Shown here: one piece after another, positions 27,182-35,625 of the stretch
Layout: each line of letters starts with the position of its first letter
How positions within the stretch are numbered: the stretch's first letter is position 1
Assembly (NCBI GenBank): GCA_028277625.1
Contig: JANQFW010000010.1
Coordinates: forward strand, 1-39,119
Direction of reading: 5' to 3'
DNA: 39,119 nt
DNA from: Candidatus Gastranaerophilales bacterium
GTDB lineage: Bacteria > Cyanobacteriota > Vampirovibrionia > Gastranaerophilales > JANQFW01
The notes under the pieces: generated by a model
Told to the model about the DNA's origin: nothing
Seen by the model: only the letters and a program-made list of their open reading frames with translations
Databases searched by the model: none
Position numbers and translations under genes: made by a program

Positions 27182-28567
27182 TTACTCAATAATTTTAAAT
27201 ACCTCTTCTGGAGGAAAGCCGTTGGTAAGACCTTCAGCTAAATCTTTACTGCCTGTCTTTTGTTGATCTAGAAAATCTCTTACCATTGCGGCAGGGGCGG
27301 CAAAAGATGTTCCTGCTATTACGCCAAAAGCATTTCTACCAGAGCCATCAAAGTCAAAAAATGGTTTTCCTTCTTTGTCAAACTTTACATACCTTAAGGT
27401 TTCCATATCCTCGAGCTTATCTATATATTTATTTATAAACGCTTTATTAGTGAGTTCTTTATTGGGTTCCAAAATTGCTTTTTGTACTTTTAGCATAAGC
27501 TTAAAGCTATCAAAACCAAGGATATCATTATTAATTTCAGATAATATGTCACACCTTTTATTACTTATAGCTTTACAACCTTCGTCTTTATATTTTTTTG
27601 ATATGTAATCTAATAAATTTTCTGAGTTTTGAAAATGTTCATCATCCTTATCTATTTCTATACCTAGAGTATCAATAAGTTTAAGCTTTTCTTCACATTG
27701 ACTTGGAGGAGGAGTACCATTCACAGGCAATTGAACTTGATTACCACCTGTTAAGTTAAAGCCCAATATTTTACCATCCTTATCCTTGACGGCTACAGTG
27801 CTATAAGTACCCTGTGCCCAGGTTGATACCAAAGAATTCTTAGCAGAGTAATCTTCTTCATTGCCTTTTACATCTGTCGCACCTACAGTCTTAGCCTTAT
27901 TAGTTAAAGACATAGCATTAAAATGGGCTTGACCATTATTACCTGCAGCGATATAGACAGGTATGCCTTGCTCTTCTAAAGCTTCTATAGATTGCATCAA
28001 CTCTTGCTGGTCATCATTTAATTTTTCTCGCAATTGAGCCTTTTTATCAGCTATGTTTTCTGAAGTTACTTTTTGATTAAGAACTTTAGAAGCTTGTTCA
28101 AAATTTGACGTAGCTTCACTTGATATGTTAACTCCATAAAATTGAGTACCCCAATCACTAGCTTTTTTTACTCCCTTAAGGTTAGCTATAAGATCTGAGT
28201 ACGACAACTCTCCCTCTCCTAAAGGCAATAAACCCTGCCTTTTAACAACGGCACCCGGACATTTTGCTTTTATAATAGCTTCAACAACCTCTCCATGAGA
28301 CAGCTCCCCTTTTCCGTCTCCGTCAGAATCAACGGTTTTCGTTAGAAAGTTATCTACAACTGCAAAAGTAGGATGCAATACTGCTGGTGTGTTATCATTT
28401 TCACTGACTGAACATCCTGCATAAATTACTCGTGGCTGTCCCACTGGAGAAAAAAGCCTGGTTCCTCTTTGATGAGCAGGCATAGATAATGCAGGAGCAT
28501 TACATTTTCGTCTTCCTGCAAATATTCTGCTATTTGGAAATTGTAATTGTAGTAGTGTTATCCCCAT
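27182..28567 (-). CDS. Subtilisin-like S8 serine protease with inserted domain (copy 2)
   Basis: A 461-residue paralogue of the neighbouring protease. Triad residues are Asp72 (FAVVDNF), His91 (LSHGEVVEAI) and Ser421 (AGTSFAAPAAM), with Asn210 in VYIAAGNNG. The same long insertion is present (about 270-405, LLDYISKKYKD, DILGFDSFKL), as is the same C-terminal GFPPEEVFKIIE. A DSDGDGKGE acidic loop between Asp and His could bind calcium (inference). The N-terminus is MGITLLQLQFPNS followed by a basic Pro-rich segment, again no classical signal peptide. AAGGA precedes the ATG. It is separated from copy 1 by 132 bases that contain a related upstream box, so each copy may have its own promoter. All key residues are intact, so both copies are probably active. 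Confidence 0.85.
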   Translation of the reverse strand: MGITLLQLQFPNSRIFAGRRKCNAPALSMPAHQRGTRLFSPVGQPRVIYAGCSVSENDNTPAVLHPTFAVVDNFLTKTVDSDGDGKGELSHGEVVEAIIKAKCPGAVVKRQGLLPLGEGELSYSDLIANLKGVKKASDWGTQFYGVNISSEATSNFEQASKVLNQKVTSENIADKKAQLREKLNDDQQELMQSIEALEEQGIPVYIAAGNNGQAHFNAMSLTNKAKTVGATDVKGNEEDYSAKNSLVSTWAQGTYSTVAVKDKDGKILGFNLTGGNQVQLPVNGTPPPSQCEEKLKLIDTLGIEIDKDDEHFQNSENLLDYISKKYKDEGCKAISNKRCDILSEINNDILGFDSFKLMLKVQKAILEPNKELTNKAFINKYIDKLEDMETLRYVKFDKEGKPFFDFDGSGRNAFGVIAGTSFAAPAAMVRDFLDQQKTGSKDLAEGLTNGFPPEEVFKIIE

Positions 28568-28611
28568 GTTTATATCCTTTTATATACTTAGCTTCACATT
28601 TTTAATAATTG

Positions 28612-28641
28612 CTTAAAGTTCAAAGCAGATATTTATTAATA
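28612..28641 (-). promoter_or_regulatory. Shared upstream box, protease copy 2
   Basis: The counterpart of the box before copy 1, 45 bases upstream of the ATG. On the coding strand it reads TATTAATAAATATCTGCTTT followed by GAACTTTAAG. Conservation of non-coding sequence here supports either a recent tandem duplication including the promoter or a common regulator. Confidence 0.5.
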
Positions 28642-28674
28642 CCTGCAGACAATTAAAATTTAAAATTCTACCCA

Positions 28675-28717
28675 TAAAAAAAAAGAGTGCTCAAGCTTTT
28701 AACACTTTAAGCACTCT
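28675..28717 (-). terminator. Intrinsic terminator of the RTX protein gene
   Basis: On the minus strand AGAGTGCT (28717-28710), an 18-base loop, AGCACTCT (28691-28684), then a run of T down to 28675. It lies 29-71 bases after the RTX stop codon and separates that gene from the protease genes. Confidence 0.85.
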
Positions 28718-28745
28718 CTAGTTTTTTAATTAAGAATCAGTATAA

Positions 28746-31700
28746 TTATATCCAATAAATCTGAAGCTCCTGCATTAATTGTGTATCTTCAGATACTTCA
28801 TCAACATTTTTAAATTCAACACTATTTGAATCTTCATAAGCTGCTATATGATTTATTATACCGTTTATATCTGCAGATAGGCCAGATGACACTTCTATAT
28901 TTTCAACCGCATATTTAGGATTGTTATACTGTTGAATTGATATAATATCACCCTCGCCGTACTTAAGATCAAGGTAATAGCCACCTCTATCAAAAAATGC
29001 AATACTTTCTTTTTGGATTTCTGTACTAAATAATACTCTATCTTCTGTGTCATTGCCCTTATCAAAAACTCTATCCTTGCCATCACCTGTATTAAAGAGA
29101 TAGGTATCATTACCTTTGTTGCCGGCCAGATAATCATCGCCTTTATTTCCTTTTAGCGTATTATTTTTTGAACTTCCTTCAATCCAGTTATCATAATTAT
29201 TACCTTCGGCAACAACCGCATTTCCTCGTAGGCATAATTTTTCTATATTATCAGATAGCGTATAGTCTATATAAGAATAAACTCCATCATAGCCTTCATC
29301 ATCGATAATAACATCATTGATATTATCAATAACAAATCTATCATTACCAGCAGCACCATTCATAGTATCAACACCAGTACCACCATTAAGGTAGTCATCT
29401 CCATCGCCACCAGCTAAACTGTCATTACCATTTTTAGCATAAATTTTATCTTTACCTTCTCCCCCTTGAAGTATATTATCCAAAGAGTTTCCAACAATGT
29501 TGTTATTTAAGTCATTACCTGTACCTATTATTGCATCGCCTGTTAACTCCAGAATTTCTATACCTCCAGGTAGAGTATAGTTTACAGATGATATAACATA
29601 GTCTCGCCCTGCACTATCTATAACAACCTCGCCATTATTATCAACATAGTATCTGTCATTACCAGTGCCACCATTCATAGTGTCAATCCCAGCACCTCCA
29701 TCTATGATATCATTGCCACTGCCTCCATCGATACTGTCATTGCCATCTTTACCATAGAGCTTGTCTTTATCATCCCCACCTAATAACGTATCAGCACCAG
29801 TACCACCATTTAAGGTATCTTGGCCTAGTCCTCCATCTATACTATCATTACCGGCTTCTCCACTAATGTTATCGTTTCCTGCTTGTCCATCGATAGTGTT
29901 ATCTAGATTATTTGCAGTTATAGTATCATCTTGTTGAGAACCTACAATACTTTTTGTAGCTGAAGCGGTTTCAGATTCGAGCCAATTTTCTTTTCCAAAT
30001 AGCAAATAAGCTTTTCCTGAGTGATCACCGTTTTCACTTGTATGAGAAGCACCGACTAGTACGTCGTCAATACCGTCATTATTGACATCTCCACCAGTAC
30101 TCAACCCATAGCCAAAATGGCTGTTAATTTCCTCGCCGTTAATTCTGATCACTTTATCTTGTGATTTTAAGTCACTCATATATAACTCATCAGGAAGTGC
30201 ATTCCATTCTTCTTCTGGCCTTCCAAAGATAATATAAGCTTCTCCAGGTTTATTTGTTGCTGGTACAGCATATTGATAAGCTCCAACCGCAATATCATTA
30301 TAGCCGTCATTATTTATATCACCTGCACTTGTCACAATGACACCAAAGTCGTTTTGTTTACCATTACCTATAAAACGAATCATACCATTTGACTGGCTGA
30401 CATTATTTAAGTCAAATTGTCCATCTTGGTCAGTTAAACTATCAAGATCTTCTTTACTTCTTCCAAATATTAAATATGCTTCTCCTGAATCAAAGCCATC
30501 ACTATTAGAACTTTCTGCACCTATTATAATATCATTTAGACCATCACCATTAACATCTCCTGCAGTACTAAGACCTTGACCAGAGACATCATCTTCATCA
30601 CGGCCAATGAATGTATATATCTCATCAGCTTTATTTGCATTAATTAATTCATAATTATTCTTTTGATCTGTTAATGACATCCACTCACTTCTTGATCTGC
30701 CCAAGAATAGATAAGACTCTCCTTTGAGATTATCACTATATTTAGCGGATATAAGCAAATCGTCAATTCCATCATTATTAATATCACCCATTTTTTCACT
30801 CATGCGCGATAAAGCAGAAAAATTTTCCGGTTTACCAACAAAGTGAATAACTCCATCATCTGACGATAAGTTTTCAATTTCTCCCAGGTTAAATTTATTA
30901 TCGTCACCAACCAGAGTACTCCATTCTGATTCAGACCTGCCGAATAGCAAATAAATATTACCTGTTATAAAACTATTATCATAGCCATAACCACCTGCAC
31001 CAATCAAGAAGTCATCATAACCGTCTGCATCTATATCTCCTGCATTAGAAATGCTGGTACCTGACTCACCAGCATACTTGTTTCCAAGGAAGCTATAGAT
31101 TTTACTGGATTCGTCAATATTATTCATATTAAAATTTCCATCGGTTGGAGCTGCAAAACTGTTCCATTCTGCATCACTTCTACCAAAAATGATATATGTT
31201 TGCCCTGTTTTCAAATCAATTGTTGAATCAGAATCCGCACTAACAACTATATCATCATAGCTATCTCCATTAAGGTCTCCACCGTTAGCTACTTTAAAGC
31301 CAAATCTCTCTCCGTTTGTCTTACCAATTAGTCTTATGACTTTATTATTTGCCCAGCTGGAATCCGCAGTATTAAATTTACCGTCTGCACCTATTAAACT
31401 ATTCCACTCTTCTTTTTCTCTACCTAATACAATATAAGCCTCACCAGGTTTTGTCTTAGTGTCATATGACTGGTTTGCACCAATAACAAGATCATCTATC
31501 CCATCACCGTTAACATCTCCAGCATTACTAACAAAATGTCCTAAAAGATGCTCTTCTCCTTTTCCGATAAATTGAACTGTATTGTTTAATTCACTTACAT
31601 TTAAGTCATATTCTAGATCGTCAAGCAAATCAACTGTATGATTATATTCGTTATTTTGTCTTACTGCGCTATTTTTAAGATCAACGTATATATTATTATT

Positions 31701-33935
31701 TTTAACAGAGCTAAAGTCTAAGCTATTTAGACCATTGGAATCTTTAACAGTGTCTTTACCCCAATTATCATTAAATTTATAGGTATCATTGCCACCTTTT
31801 CCTTGAAGGTCGTCATTTCCTGCTTGGCCATCAATAATATTATCTATACTATTAGCGATTATTGAGTCATTACCCTGAGAGCCTATTATATTTGTATCAA
31901 TTTTTTTAGAACTCAAGTACCATTTTTCTCTTCCAAAAAGGACAAATGTTTCTCCACTGTTAGGGCCACCACTACCTGCCCCTATTGCTCCAATAGATAT
32001 ATCAGCATAACTATCATTATTTATATCTCCAATTCCATTTAAGTCATAACCTAAGAAATCTCCTTTATTTTGTCCAATAATTCTAATCATTTGAGTGTTT
32101 TGAGAGGCTTGATTCATGTCAAAATTTGCATTTGATGATAAATTTGACCAATTATCAGCGTCTCTACCCAAAATAATATAGGCTTTGCCCTGATCATCCT
32201 CTGATTGATTTTTTTCTGCTTTAAAAGCACCTATCAGAATATCATCATAACCATCAGCATTTATATCATGAGCCTTATTAACACTTTGGCCAAAATTATC
32301 ATTAGAGCTTTCTCCTATAAGCTTTATTCTATTTTGAAAGTTATCTATATCATACGAGCCTTTAATCCAGTCATTACTTCCAAAAATTAAATAAGCAGCT
32401 CCAGATTTAGTGCCATTAATTCCAGATCCCGGAGAACCTATTATCATATCGCCAAAACCATCATTATTTATATCTCCAGCATAGCTCACTGACTCACCTA
32501 AAAGCCCACTCTCATCACTTCCAATAAATTCAAATGTATTATCCTTTATACCAATATTAGATAAGTTGAATAAGTTTGTATTATCTGTTAGATCTGCAAA
32601 GTCAGACCTGCCCAAAATAACATAAACTTCTCCTTTTGGATTTCCCCCTTCTTGACTTATTAAACCAACATTCGGTGCACCTATAATAATATCACTATAT
32701 CCATCTTTATTAATATCACCTGCACTAATGCTTCTACCGGCATAATCCCAAGAGTCCTTGCCTCTTATTTGAATTATATTGTCAGAAAGATCATTTATAT
32801 CATTATTAAGTGTACTTAAATCATATGATACTGATCCATTTGTTAAGTCATCCCACTCTGATGATGTTCTTCCTAATAAGAGATAAGTTTCACCAACTGC
32901 CCAATCTCCGGTAGTATGATCTGATAATGGGGCAGATATTATTAAATCATTAAAATTATCGTTATTAATATCTCCAGCAAAGCTAACATCATAACCTAAT
33001 CTGTCATGTTTTGTTTTACCTGTAATAACTTTTATATTATCCTCAGGTGTTATTGTTTCTAAATCTAAATTTCCACTTATGTCCGTTAAGTTTGACCAGC
33101 CTGCAGCGTCCCTGCCAAATATTATATAAGCAGCTCCGGAAGCAACTTTGTTACCACCTCCATATGCGGATATAACTATGTCATTATAGCCATCATTATT
33201 TAAATCCTGTACATTGCCAATTGTATTTGAGTTTCTGCCAAAATTATCGCTAAAATCAGCACCCATAACTCTGATAATACTACTATCTTCTGAAATATTT
33301 GATAAGTCAAACTCTGAAGACTCATTTATAAGTCCACTCCAACTAAGATTATTTCTTCCAAAGACAATGTAGGCCTCGCCAATGCCACTTCCATTTTCTC
33401 CAGGAGCTCCTATAATAAAATCATTATATCCATCACCATTTATATCACCTGCGCTTGACAAGCCCATTCCCAGATTATCATTTGCTTCTCTACCAATAAA
33501 TTTAATTGTACCATTTTCATAGCTCATATTATCAAGATCATAATTACCATTTTCCTGAACAACAGATAGAAAGGGGCTAGCAGAATTAAACTTCAGGGTA
33601 TGATACACTTGAGCATTTTGCTTGACTATAGCTTTATTAAGGTCAATATTTACAAAATTACTATTTTGATCTATAGCACTAAAATCCAAACTATTTATAC
33701 CTTTAAGGTCATAAATAACATCTTGTCCCCAATTGTCATCAAACTTATACGTATCATTGCCAAGCCCTCCATGTATGATGTCATTGTCTAAACCTGCTAT
33801 GATAATATCATTTCCATTATAAGCGTGAATAGTATCATCTCCACCTTTTCCCTCTATGGAGTCATTTTCTTCGGTTCCATTTAGAACTTCAGCATTATCT
33901 GAACCAATAATTATATTAGTATTCTCTATTACCAT
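28746..33935 (-). CDS. Large RTX protein with two seven-repeat FG-GAP propellers
   Basis: A 1729-residue, probably secreted or surface-attached protein. Residues 1-70 hold RTX-type calcium nonapeptides (GGDDTIHAYNGND, GGLGNDTYKF). Residues 150-670 contain seven FG-GAP (integrin alpha-like) repeats of about 80 residues with calcium loops DINGDG at 164, 244, 322, 407, 488, 557 and 637. A second RTX cassette (685-725) follows, then seven more FG-GAP repeats with loops at 807, 887, 968, 1051, 1127, 1206 and 1283. A long RTX array occupies about 1330-1615 (GGTGADTLLGG, GGSGNDIIDGG). There is no N-terminal signal peptide. RTX proteins usually leave through a type I system using an uncleaved C-terminal signal; the acidic, Ser-rich end (EDTQLMQELQIYWI) fits loosely. 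No type I transporter genes are in the window. Adhesion or extracellular matrix is the likely role. GAGAGGA precedes the ATG. Confidence 0.92.
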   Translation of the reverse strand: MVIENTNIIIGSDNAEVLNGTEENDSIEGKGGDDTIHAYNGNDIIIAGLDNDIIHGGLGNDTYKFDDNWGQDVIYDLKGINSLDFSAIDQNSNFVNIDLNKAIVKQNAQVYHTLKFNSASPFLSVVQENGNYDLDNMSYENGTIKFIGREANDNLGMGLSSAGDINGDGYNDFIIGAPGENGSGIGEAYIVFGRNNLSWSGLINESSEFDLSNISEDSSIIRVMGADFSDNFGRNSNTIGNVQDLNNDGYNDIVISAYGGGNKVASGAAYIIFGRDAAGWSNLTDISGNLDLETITPEDNIKVITGKTKHDRLGYDVSFAGDINNDNFNDLIISAPLSDHTTGDWAVGETYLLLGRTSSEWDDLTNGSVSYDLSTLNNDINDLSDNIIQIRGKDSWDYAGRSISAGDINKDGYSDIIIGAPNVGLISQEGGNPKGEVYVILGRSDFADLTDNTNLFNLSNIGIKDNTFEFIGSDESGLLGESVSYAGDINNDGFGDMIIGSPGSGINGTKSGAAYLIFGSNDWIKGSYDIDNFQNRIKLIGESSNDNFGQSVNKAHDINADGYDDILIGAFKAEKNQSEDDQGKAYIILGRDADNWSNLSSNANFDMNQASQNTQMIRIIGQNKGDFLGYDLNGIGDINNDSYADISIGAIGAGSGGPNSGETFVLFGREKWYLSSKKIDTNIIGSQGNDSIIANSIDNIIDGQAGNDDLQGKGGNDTYKFNDNWGKDTVKDSNGLNSLDFSSVKNNNIYVDLKNSAVRQNNEYNHTVDLLDDLEYDLNVSELNNTVQFIGKGEEHLLGHFVSNAGDVNGDGIDDLVIGANQSYDTKTKPGEAYIVLGREKEEWNSLIGADGKFNTADSSWANNKVIRLIGKTNGERFGFKVANGGDLNGDSYDDIVVSADSDSTIDLKTGQTYIIFGRSDAEWNSFAAPTDGNFNMNNIDESSKIYSFLGNKYAGESGTSISNAGDIDADGYDDFLIGAGGYGYDNSFITGNIYLLFGRSESEWSTLVGDDNKFNLGEIENLSSDDGVIHFVGKPENFSALSRMSEKMGDINNDGIDDLLISAKYSDNLKGESYLFLGRSRSEWMSLTDQKNNYELINANKADEIYTFIGRDEDDVSGQGLSTAGDVNGDGLNDIIIGAESSNSDGFDSGEAYLIFGRSKEDLDSLTDQDGQFDLNNVSQSNGMIRFIGNGKQNDFGVIVTSAGDINNDGYNDIAVGAYQYAVPATNKPGEAYIIFGRPEEEWNALPDELYMSDLKSQDKVIRINGEEINSHFGYGLSTGGDVNNDGIDDVLVGASHTSENGDHSGKAYLLFGKENWLESETASATKSIVGSQQDDTITANNLDNTIDGQAGNDNISGEAGNDSIDGGLGQDTLNGGTGADTLLGGDDKDKLYGKDGNDSIDGGSGNDIIDGGAGIDTMNGGTGNDRYYVDNNGEVVIDSAGRDYVISSVNYTLPGGIEILELTGDAIIGTGNDLNNNIVGNSLDNILQGGEGKDKIYAKNGNDSLAGGDGDDYLNGGTGVDTMNGAAGNDRFVIDNINDVIIDDEGYDGVYSYIDYTLSDNIEKLCLRGNAVVAEGNNYDNWIEGSSKNNTLKGNKGDDYLAGNKGNDTYLFNTGDGKDRVFDKGNDTEDRVLFSTEIQKESIAFFDRGGYYLDLKYGEGDIISIQQYNNPKYAVENIEVSSGLSADINGIINHIAAYEDSNSVEFKNVDEVSEDTQLMQELQIYWI

Positions 33936-34107
33936 ACTCTTCTATCCTCTCTATTTTTAACAATCAAAATTATTTATAAAAATAATATAATAAAAACAGT
34001 AAAAATCTATAATTTATAATACTTATTTTTTTGCAAATCCAAAGGTAAACATATATAACTATATACGCTCAAGATATTGCCCAAACAATATGTTTATATT
34101 AAATTTT

Positions 34108-34743
34108 TTATTTGCTATAAAGCTCTTTAAGTCTTCTTATATCATTAGAAGACAATTCTTTATTTGTTATTCCTCTATGAAACATAATATCATCAGACGA
34201 AGCACTATGATTTAAGCCTAAAGAGTGTCCAACTTCATGTAGTGCTGTTCTTCTTACGCGCTCTACCCTAGCGGAATCTGTTGCCATTTTATCAATTTCT
34301 GGAAAAATAACTATGGTTATTTCAGCTTTTTCTATAATATTTTTTATTACTTTTAAATTATTATGCCCAGACTCATAAATACGCCCGTGTACAGTATTTG
34401 ATGCCCAGTTTATTATTATATCTGCACTGTTTTTATTATAAATTCTTTTAAACTTAACAATGTTACTTGCTTCTGCCCAGGGCAAAAAGCTTTGTTCAAT
34501 TGCCTTTACAAAATTCGGTAAAAATTTTTCATGACGACAGTCTAAGTCTATATAAAATTTTAAAGGAAAATTTTCATCAATCCACTTAGGGCACTCATGT
34601 TGCTTGCTTTTTTCATTTTCTTCCCATTGATTTAGCTTATTAACATCATTAACAGCCTGGGCTTCATCAGTATTAGATTGAGAGATAAGGCCTGAACTTT
34701 TAGTATAAATTTTTATATTATTAAACTTATTGATCTTCATCAT
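34108..34743 (-). CDS. Metzincin (matrixin-like) zinc metalloprotease
   Basis: A 211-residue protein with the extended zinc motif HEVGHSLGLNH (HExxHxxGxxH) and a following Met-turn-type DIMFHRG, diagnostic of metzincins and closest in appearance to the matrixin/M10 group. The catalytic domain occupies about residues 60-211: FPLKFYIDLDC begins it, and ADIIINW is the usual strand before the active-site helix. The first 50 residues form a polar, possibly propeptide-like segment, but contain no cysteine-switch motif and no signal peptide. Start ATG-ATG at 34743/34740 follows TAGGA. It lies directly upstream of the RTX gene in the transcription direction, 172 bases away. It may be secreted by the same unknown route as the S8 proteases, or act inside the cell. 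Confidence 0.88.
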   Translation of the reverse strand: MMKINKFNNIKIYTKSSGLISQSNTDEAQAVNDVNKLNQWEENEKSKQHECPKWIDENFPLKFYIDLDCRHEKFLPNFVKAIEQSFLPWAEASNIVKFKRIYNKNSADIIINWASNTVHGRIYESGHNNLKVIKNIIEKAEITIVIFPEIDKMATDSARVERVRRTALHEVGHSLGLNHSASSDDIMFHRGITNKELSSNDIRRLKELYSK

Positions 34744-34833
34744 GAAAAATCCTATAAAAAAAGACTTTTTTATTTTATTAATATATTTTATTATAATAAT
34801 AAAATAAAAAAAATTTTTTATCCCATGTAGGAA

Positions 34834-34873
34834 GTAAACTAACCTCAGGAAAGCGTAAACTAAAGTTTAAATT
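34834..34873 (+). promoter_or_regulatory. Three-block upstream motif, copy B
   Basis: GTAAAC (34834-34839), CTCAGG (34844-34849) and AAAGTTTAAATT (34862-34873), the same blocks and order as copy A before the MDR dehydrogenases; a second GTAAAC is at 34855-34860. It ends 17 bases before the PilZ start codon. A TATAAT at 34882-34887 is too close to the ATG to be a normal -10 box for the annotated start. Confidence 0.45.
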
Positions 34874-34890
34874 ACGGGCAATATAATAAT

Positions 34891-35499
34891 ATGAAAGAGA
34901 TTAAAAGCGGACAAAAAGTAAAGGTATCTTTTCAGACGATTTCATCAAAAGAAAACGTTTTTTGTTCTGTAAAATGGTGGGAATCTGACAGAATAGGCTT
35001 GTTATTCCCACCGGATAAAGACCATTTAATAAAATTTTTGCCGGAAGAAAAAGAGCTGAATGTTCTATTATTCTCGGATAAAGGCATTTTAAGCTTTAGG
35101 TCTATAGTTATAGAATCTCCTGCTAATATAGACTTTGTTGTGGAAATACCTGAAAATCCTGAAGTAGTACAGCGTAGAGAATACTCTAGGGTTCCAACTT
35201 GTACAAAGTTTTTAATTTCAAATAAAACCAAGGCTGTTAATTGCGAATCTATTGATATTAGTGGAGGTGGATTGAAATTTATTTGCAAAGAACGCTTAGA
35301 GTTAAATACTATTTGGACTATTTCATTGATTTTAAACCAAGAGCCCATAAAGATAAATGGTAAAATTTTACATTCTAGAGAACTGGAGAGCACGTTTATT
35401 TATGCGGTTAAATTTACTGACATAGCTGAGACTACTCGAAGTAAAATTATTAAATATTGTTTTGATCAGGAAATAAAGTTTCGTAAAATGCAAAGATAA
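34891..35499 (+). CDS. PilZ-domain cyclic-di-GMP receptor (YcgR-like layout)
   Basis: A 202-residue two-domain protein. The C-terminal PilZ domain (about 95-200) has both c-di-GMP binding motifs: RRxxxR as QRREYSRV and DxSxxG as DISGGGLKF. The N-terminal 90 residues are a small beta-rich domain of the kind paired with PilZ in flagellar-brake proteins (GQKVKVSF, KVKWWESDRIGLLFPP-like region). No membrane helix. It would respond to cyclic-di-GMP and alter motility or polysaccharide export; no flagellar or pilus genes are nearby to choose. The ATG has no strong Shine-Dalgarno, and an unusual upstream motif is shared with the dehydrogenase operon. The TPR gene follows after about 125 bases on the same strand. 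Confidence 0.88.
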   Translation: MKEIKSGQKVKVSFQTISSKENVFCSVKWWESDRIGLLFPPDKDHLIKFLPEEKELNVLLFSDKGILSFRSIVIESPANIDFVVEIPENPEVVQRREYSRVPTCTKFLISNKTKAVNCESIDISGGGLKFICKERLELNTIWTISLILNQEPIKINGKILHSRELESTFIYAVKFTDIAETTRSKIIKYCFDQEIKFRKMQR

Positions 35500-35625
35500 A
35501 TAACAGAAAAATTTTTTGTTATTTCATTAAATATTATCCATAAAAAATCACATAAAAAGGTGGTTTTTAAAATTTTACAATTAGCTAATATTATTAGTAT
35601 GTGTATCTTTAATTAGAGATTGAAT

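Noticed and set aside
9650-34107. tRNA genes, CRISPR arrays or insertion sequences in the gaps
   Set aside because: No cloverleaf with a T-loop GGTTCRA motif, no regularly spaced identical repeats and no transposase or terminal repeats were seen; the only regular repeats are inside coding genes.
34862-34890. Flagellar sigma-28-type promoter (TAAAGTTT ... GCAATATAA) before the PilZ gene
   Set aside because: The spacing and second half match poorly, and transcription would start inside the coding sequence.
35500-35540. A/T hairpin between the PilZ and TPR genes as a terminator
   Set aside because: The symmetric AAATAACA/TGTTATTT arms have almost no G-C pairs and no clear T tract after them, so termination cannot be claimed.
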